A stretch of DNA of 64,000 nucleotides from SHZI01 sp963698405 (GTDB lineage Bacteria > Pseudomonadota > Gammaproteobacteria > Steroidobacterales > GCA-2729495). The notes below the pieces were generated by a model. That model saw nothing but the letters and a program-made list of their open reading frames with translations, ran no database searches and was not told the DNA's origin. Made by a program: the position numbers and the translations under genes. Shown here piece by piece: positions 61,851 through 64,000 of the stretch. Location of the stretch: the NCBI GenBank assembly GCA_963698405.1, contig CAVOQT010000015.1:1-64000 (forward strand). Direction: 5' to 3'. Each line of letters starts with the position of its first letter. The stretch's first letter is position 1.

Positions 61851-62438
61851 ATGGGCCACGGCCCCGACGTCATTCTGGCTTCCCAGTCACCCTATCGGCG
61901 GGAGCTGTTGGGCCGTTTGATTGAGGCTTTCGGGAGCCTCGCACCGAACGTGCTCGAAACCCCACTGCCCGGCGAGCCGCCGATGCAGCTGGCACAGCGG
62001 CTGGCCGGGCTGAAAGCCAGCGCTGGTGCGGTAAACGCAGCTGGAAAGGTCGTGATCGGCAGCGACCAGGTTGCAGCCCTCGGCAGCCAGATACTTGGCA
62101 AACCCGGTACCGTCGAGCGGGCGGTCAGCCAGTTACTACAATGCTCCGGACAGATCGTCGATTTCTATACAGCGGTCTGTGTACTGGGGCCCGGAGACAG
62201 CGATCGGCTGGAGCATCTCGATACCACACGGGTACATTTCCGCAAGCTGACCAAAGCCACGGCACGACGCTATATAGAGGCCGATCAGCCGCTGGACTGC
62301 GCTGGCAGCTTCAAGGCCGAACGTCGCGGGGTGATCCTGCTGGAGCGCATCGACAGCTGCGATCCGACCGCCATTCAGGGCCTTCCATTGATCTGGTTGG
62401 CCGACGCCCTGCGGCAGCGCGGTGTACTGATTATCTAG
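61851..62438 (+). CDS. yceF: Maf-family nucleotide pyrophosphatase (YceF type)
   Basis: A 195-residue Maf protein. Motifs are ILASQSPYRRELLGRL, the catalytic-aspartate region VVIGSDQVAALGSQILGKPGT, FYTAVCVLGP and the late SFKAERRGVILLERIDSCDPTAIQGLPLIWLADALRQRGV. Maf enzymes hydrolyse modified or canonical nucleoside triphosphates and in E. coli YceF prefers 7-methyl-GTP. The ATG at 61851 follows CAGGAAA. Its 3' end overlaps rluC (convergent) by four bases, the same neighbours as in E. coli. Confidence 0.95.
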   Translation: MGHGPDVILASQSPYRRELLGRLIEAFGSLAPNVLETPLPGEPPMQLAQRLAGLKASAGAVNAAGKVVIGSDQVAALGSQILGKPGTVERAVSQLLQCSGQIVDFYTAVCVLGPGDSDRLEHLDTTRVHFRKLTKATARRYIEADQPLDCAGSFKAERRGVILLERIDSCDPTAIQGLPLIWLADALRQRGVLII

Positions 62439-63382
62439 ACTGGCTGCAGACGGATGCGGTCGAGCGGCACGGTGAGATCTTCACCGAGCGGCGCTTCGAT
62501 GGTCAGTGCCCCGCTGTGCGGACCGACAAAGGCCAGCGAGCGAGCATGCAGGAACAGCCGCTTCAGGCCGTGCTTGCTAACCGCCGGATCATCGGTCAGG
62601 CCATAGCGTTCATCGCCAGCGACCGGGTGCCCGATCGATGCCGCATGCACCCGGATCTGGTGCGTCCGGCCCGTTGTCAGGTGCACTTCAGTGAGCGTCG
62701 CTTCAGCAAAACGTTCCAGTGGCACGAAGTGAGTCAGGGCGCTCTTGCCGGCCGCATCTACCCGTACATGCCGTTCACCGCCACGCCGTTCGTCGGTGAT
62801 GAGCGGTGTATCCACCGTACGCGCACGTCCAGGCCAGCGCCCGACCAGTAGAGCGAGATAGCGTTTGTCGATACTGTTGTCCCGAAACTGGGCATGCAGT
62901 GCACGCAATGCGCTGGCCCGTTTGGCCACCAGCAGGCACCCGCTGGTATCGCGATCCAGACGATGCACGAGCTCCAGATGCTCGCGCGGACCGCGGACTG
63001 CACGCAACAGCTCGATGGCTCCCAGGCTGATACCGCTACCGCCATGCACAGCCAGACCGGACGGCTTGTTAAGCACCAGCAGATCCTGATCCTCATACAG
63101 GATGCAAGCATGTATCCAGTCCGCCCGCACTCGCGAAACCGGCAAAGGTGTATTGGCATCAGCCTGACGAACCGGCGGAATGCGCACTTCATCGCCAGTG
63201 TTCAACCGGTACCCGGCCTGCACACGACGGCTGTTGACGCGCACCTCACCGCCGCGAATAAGCCGATAGACATGCGCACGGGGCACGCCCTTGAGACGCG
63301 TCAATAGAAAGTTGTCGAGACGGCGGCCAGCCTCTTCGCTGGTGGCCGTGACACGCACCACCCGCGGCGCATCCGCACTCAC
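62435..63382 (-). CDS. rluC: 23S rRNA pseudouridine synthase RluC
   Basis: A 315-residue pseudouridine synthase. An S4 RNA-binding domain opens the protein (GRRLDNFLLTRLKGVPRAHVYRLIRGGEVRVNSRRV), followed by the catalytic core with ILYEDQDLLVLNKPSGLAVHGGSG, the catalytic aspartate in LVHRLDRDTSGCLLVAKR and HLTTGRTHQIRVHAASIGHPVAGDERYG. The place beside rne and divergent from it supports RluC (positions 955, 2504 and 2580 in E. coli) rather than RluD. Intact. Confidence 0.94.
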   Translation of the reverse strand: MSADAPRVVRVTATSEEAGRRLDNFLLTRLKGVPRAHVYRLIRGGEVRVNSRRVQAGYRLNTGDEVRIPPVRQADANTPLPVSRVRADWIHACILYEDQDLLVLNKPSGLAVHGGSGISLGAIELLRAVRGPREHLELVHRLDRDTSGCLLVAKRASALRALHAQFRDNSIDKRYLALLVGRWPGRARTVDTPLITDERRGGERHVRVDAAGKSALTHFVPLERFAEATLTEVHLTTGRTHQIRVHAASIGHPVAGDERYGLTDDPAVSKHGLKRLFLHARSLAFVGPHSGALTIEAPLGEDLTVPLDRIRLQPV

Positions 63383-63423
63383 GGGAATTCCTGTATCGGC
63401 AAGGGCTTAAGCCTCAAATCGCA

Positions 63424-63452
63424 TTGCTGGAGGGAGTTGTCGCTGCTATAGT
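63424..63452 (+). promoter_or_regulatory. Putative extended -10 promoter of rne
   Basis: TATAGT (63447-63452) preceded by TGC matches an extended -10; TTGCTG (63424-63429) lies 17 bases further upstream. A start near 63459 would give an rne leader of about 390 bases, similar to the roughly 360-base leader of E. coli rne. Confidence 0.5.
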
Positions 63453-63513
63453 AATCGACTGCTAGGCCAAGCGTCGCCGACTGTCAAGTCTCAGCGCTGT
63501 CTTCGCCCGCGAC

Positions 63514-63612
63514 GATCGCTTCTCGCGATCTAGTCTAACGATAGGACTATCGGTCGACGTATATACCCCCGATAGGTCCACGGCCCGCGTTGAGGCGGGC
63601 CACGAGCGGGCC
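63514..63612 (+). promoter_or_regulatory. Structured rne 5' leader (several hairpins)
   Basis: In the 467-bp region before rne, three stems are clear: 63514-63519 with 63525-63530; 63539-63543 with 63548-63552; and GGCCCGC 63582-63588 with GCGGGCC 63595-63601. A second GCGGGCC at 63606-63612 could replace the last partner, giving two alternative folds. In E. coli the rne leader folds into hairpins by which RNase E limits its own message; a similar role is likely here by position. Confidence 0.5.
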
Positions 63613-63849
63613 TCCTGCTGGTGCGGATCAATGATCCACCCAGAGCCGGTCAGGCGAGAATTCCAGGGATCTGAAGAGTGACAACAATCGATCACCGCAG
63701 AATGGAATCCGGGCACTCCGCGCCAGGGTACTGCGCCACAACAAGTGGCGTGGGCACTGGTGGAATATTGCTGTGCGCCCCAAAGCCTGACCGTACGCAC
63801 CCAGTTGGCCCAGTTACTGTCACGCGTACTTGCGAGTATGTAAGGGCTT

Positions 63850-64000
63850 ATGAAGAGAATGCTTGTCAATGCAACTCAGGAAGAAGAGTTGCGAGTAGCG
63901 ATGGTCGATGGCCAGCGCCTTTTTGATCTTGATATAGAGAGCCAGTCCCGGGAACAGAAAAAAGCCAACATCTACAAGGGTCGGATCACGCGCGTCGAGC
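63850..64000 (+). CDS. rne: Ribonuclease E, N-terminal part, cut by window edge
   Basis: Only the first 50 codons are present: MKRMLVNATQEEELRVAMVDGQR, LFDLDIESQSREQKKANIYKG, then RITRVE. This is the standard start of RNase E/G and the beginning of its S1 domain. The ATG at 63850 follows TAAGGG. RNase E cuts single-stranded, A+U-rich RNA and builds the degradosome. Its divergence from rluC is the same as in E. coli, which favours RNase E over RNase G. Confidence 0.95.
   Translation, partial: MKRMLVNATQEEELRVAMVDGQRLFDLDIESQSREQKKANIYKGRITRVE

Noticed and set aside
63462..63869. A 135-codon minus-strand frame opposite the rne leader
   Set aside because: It runs through the leader hairpins and the rne start, and shows no known motif.
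1..64000. Prophage, integrative element or defence island
   Set aside because: No integrase, transposase, phage structural gene, restriction enzyme or cas gene was seen; neither tRNA is flanked by an integrase or a repeated tRNA end.

Overview
The window is chromosomal DNA from a gammaproteobacterium with fairly high G+C. The evidence is gene order. The blocks serS-rarA-(vanZ)-lolA-ftsK / trxB / aat-infA-clpA-clpS and rne | rluC-maf-yceD-rpmF-plsX-fabH follow the order known from E. coli and its relatives. lexA, an Lpp/OprI-type alanine-zipper lipoprotein, mlaA, nhaD and a type II secretion (T2SS) cluster fit the same class. I cannot name a genus. There is no phage, insertion sequence, CRISPR array or recognisable defence island.

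Layout. 1-4.3 kb: lpd (cut by the window edge), sucB and sucA of the 2-oxoglutarate dehydrogenase complex, with a Tat-type aldo/keto reductase directly upstream on the same strand. 5.4-8.6 kb: small membrane, HicB-like, secreted and cytochrome c genes, and yjgA/darP in pieces. 8.6-13.3 kb: a TonB-dependent receptor in pieces and a membrane protein, divergent from a membrane-anchored LytTR regulator. 13.3-18.6 kb: CBS, CDGSH and SET-domain genes, an outer-membrane barrel, NhaD and a dicarboxylate/amino acid symporter. 18.6-22.9 kb: mlaA with an alpha/beta hydrolase, a damaged mscS and a zinc metallopeptidase. 23-30.2 kb: an LLM-class oxidoreductase, a transglutaminase/DUF2126 pair, an A+T-richer BciA-like reductase and a surface protein with nine 56-residue repeats and a VPLPA-type C-terminal sorting signal. 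30.4-34.7 kb: tRNA-Arg, NAD-type isocitrate dehydrogenase, trmH, a histidine phosphatase, tRNA-Ser and a Bax-inhibitor-1 protein. 34.7-49 kb: a prolyl oligopeptidase and the conserved serS-to-clpS block. 49.2-55 kb: gspC-D-E-F. 55-57.6 kb: a PA3496-like gene, lexA with two SOS boxes, an Lpp-like lipoprotein with a strong terminator, and a pseudouridine synthase. 57.9-64 kb: an L,D-transpeptidase coupled to fabH-plsX-rpmF-yceD, then maf, rluC and the start of rne behind a long leader.

Functional groupings. sucA/sucB/lpd and the NAD-isocitrate dehydrogenase serve the TCA cycle. aat, clpS and clpA form the bacterial N-degron route. yceD-rpmF-plsX-fabH links ribosome and lipid synthesis, with a cell-wall transpeptidase coupled at the end. 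mlaA, lolA, the Lpp-like protein and the outer-membrane barrel serve the envelope. gspCDEF is only half of a T2SS; the pseudopilins and gspL/M are not here.

Caution. At least eight genes show apparent reading-frame breaks (sucA, yjgA, the TonB receptor, the LytTR gene, mscS, the transglutaminase, DUF2126, trmH), and gspD and gspE read as one improbable fused frame. Most breaks can be explained by one or two missing bases, and they are dense at 8-11 kb. I read most of them as sequencing or assembly indels, but the sequence alone cannot exclude true gene decay. The mscS deletion and a DUF3604-like tail beside mlaA are harder to dismiss as base-call errors.
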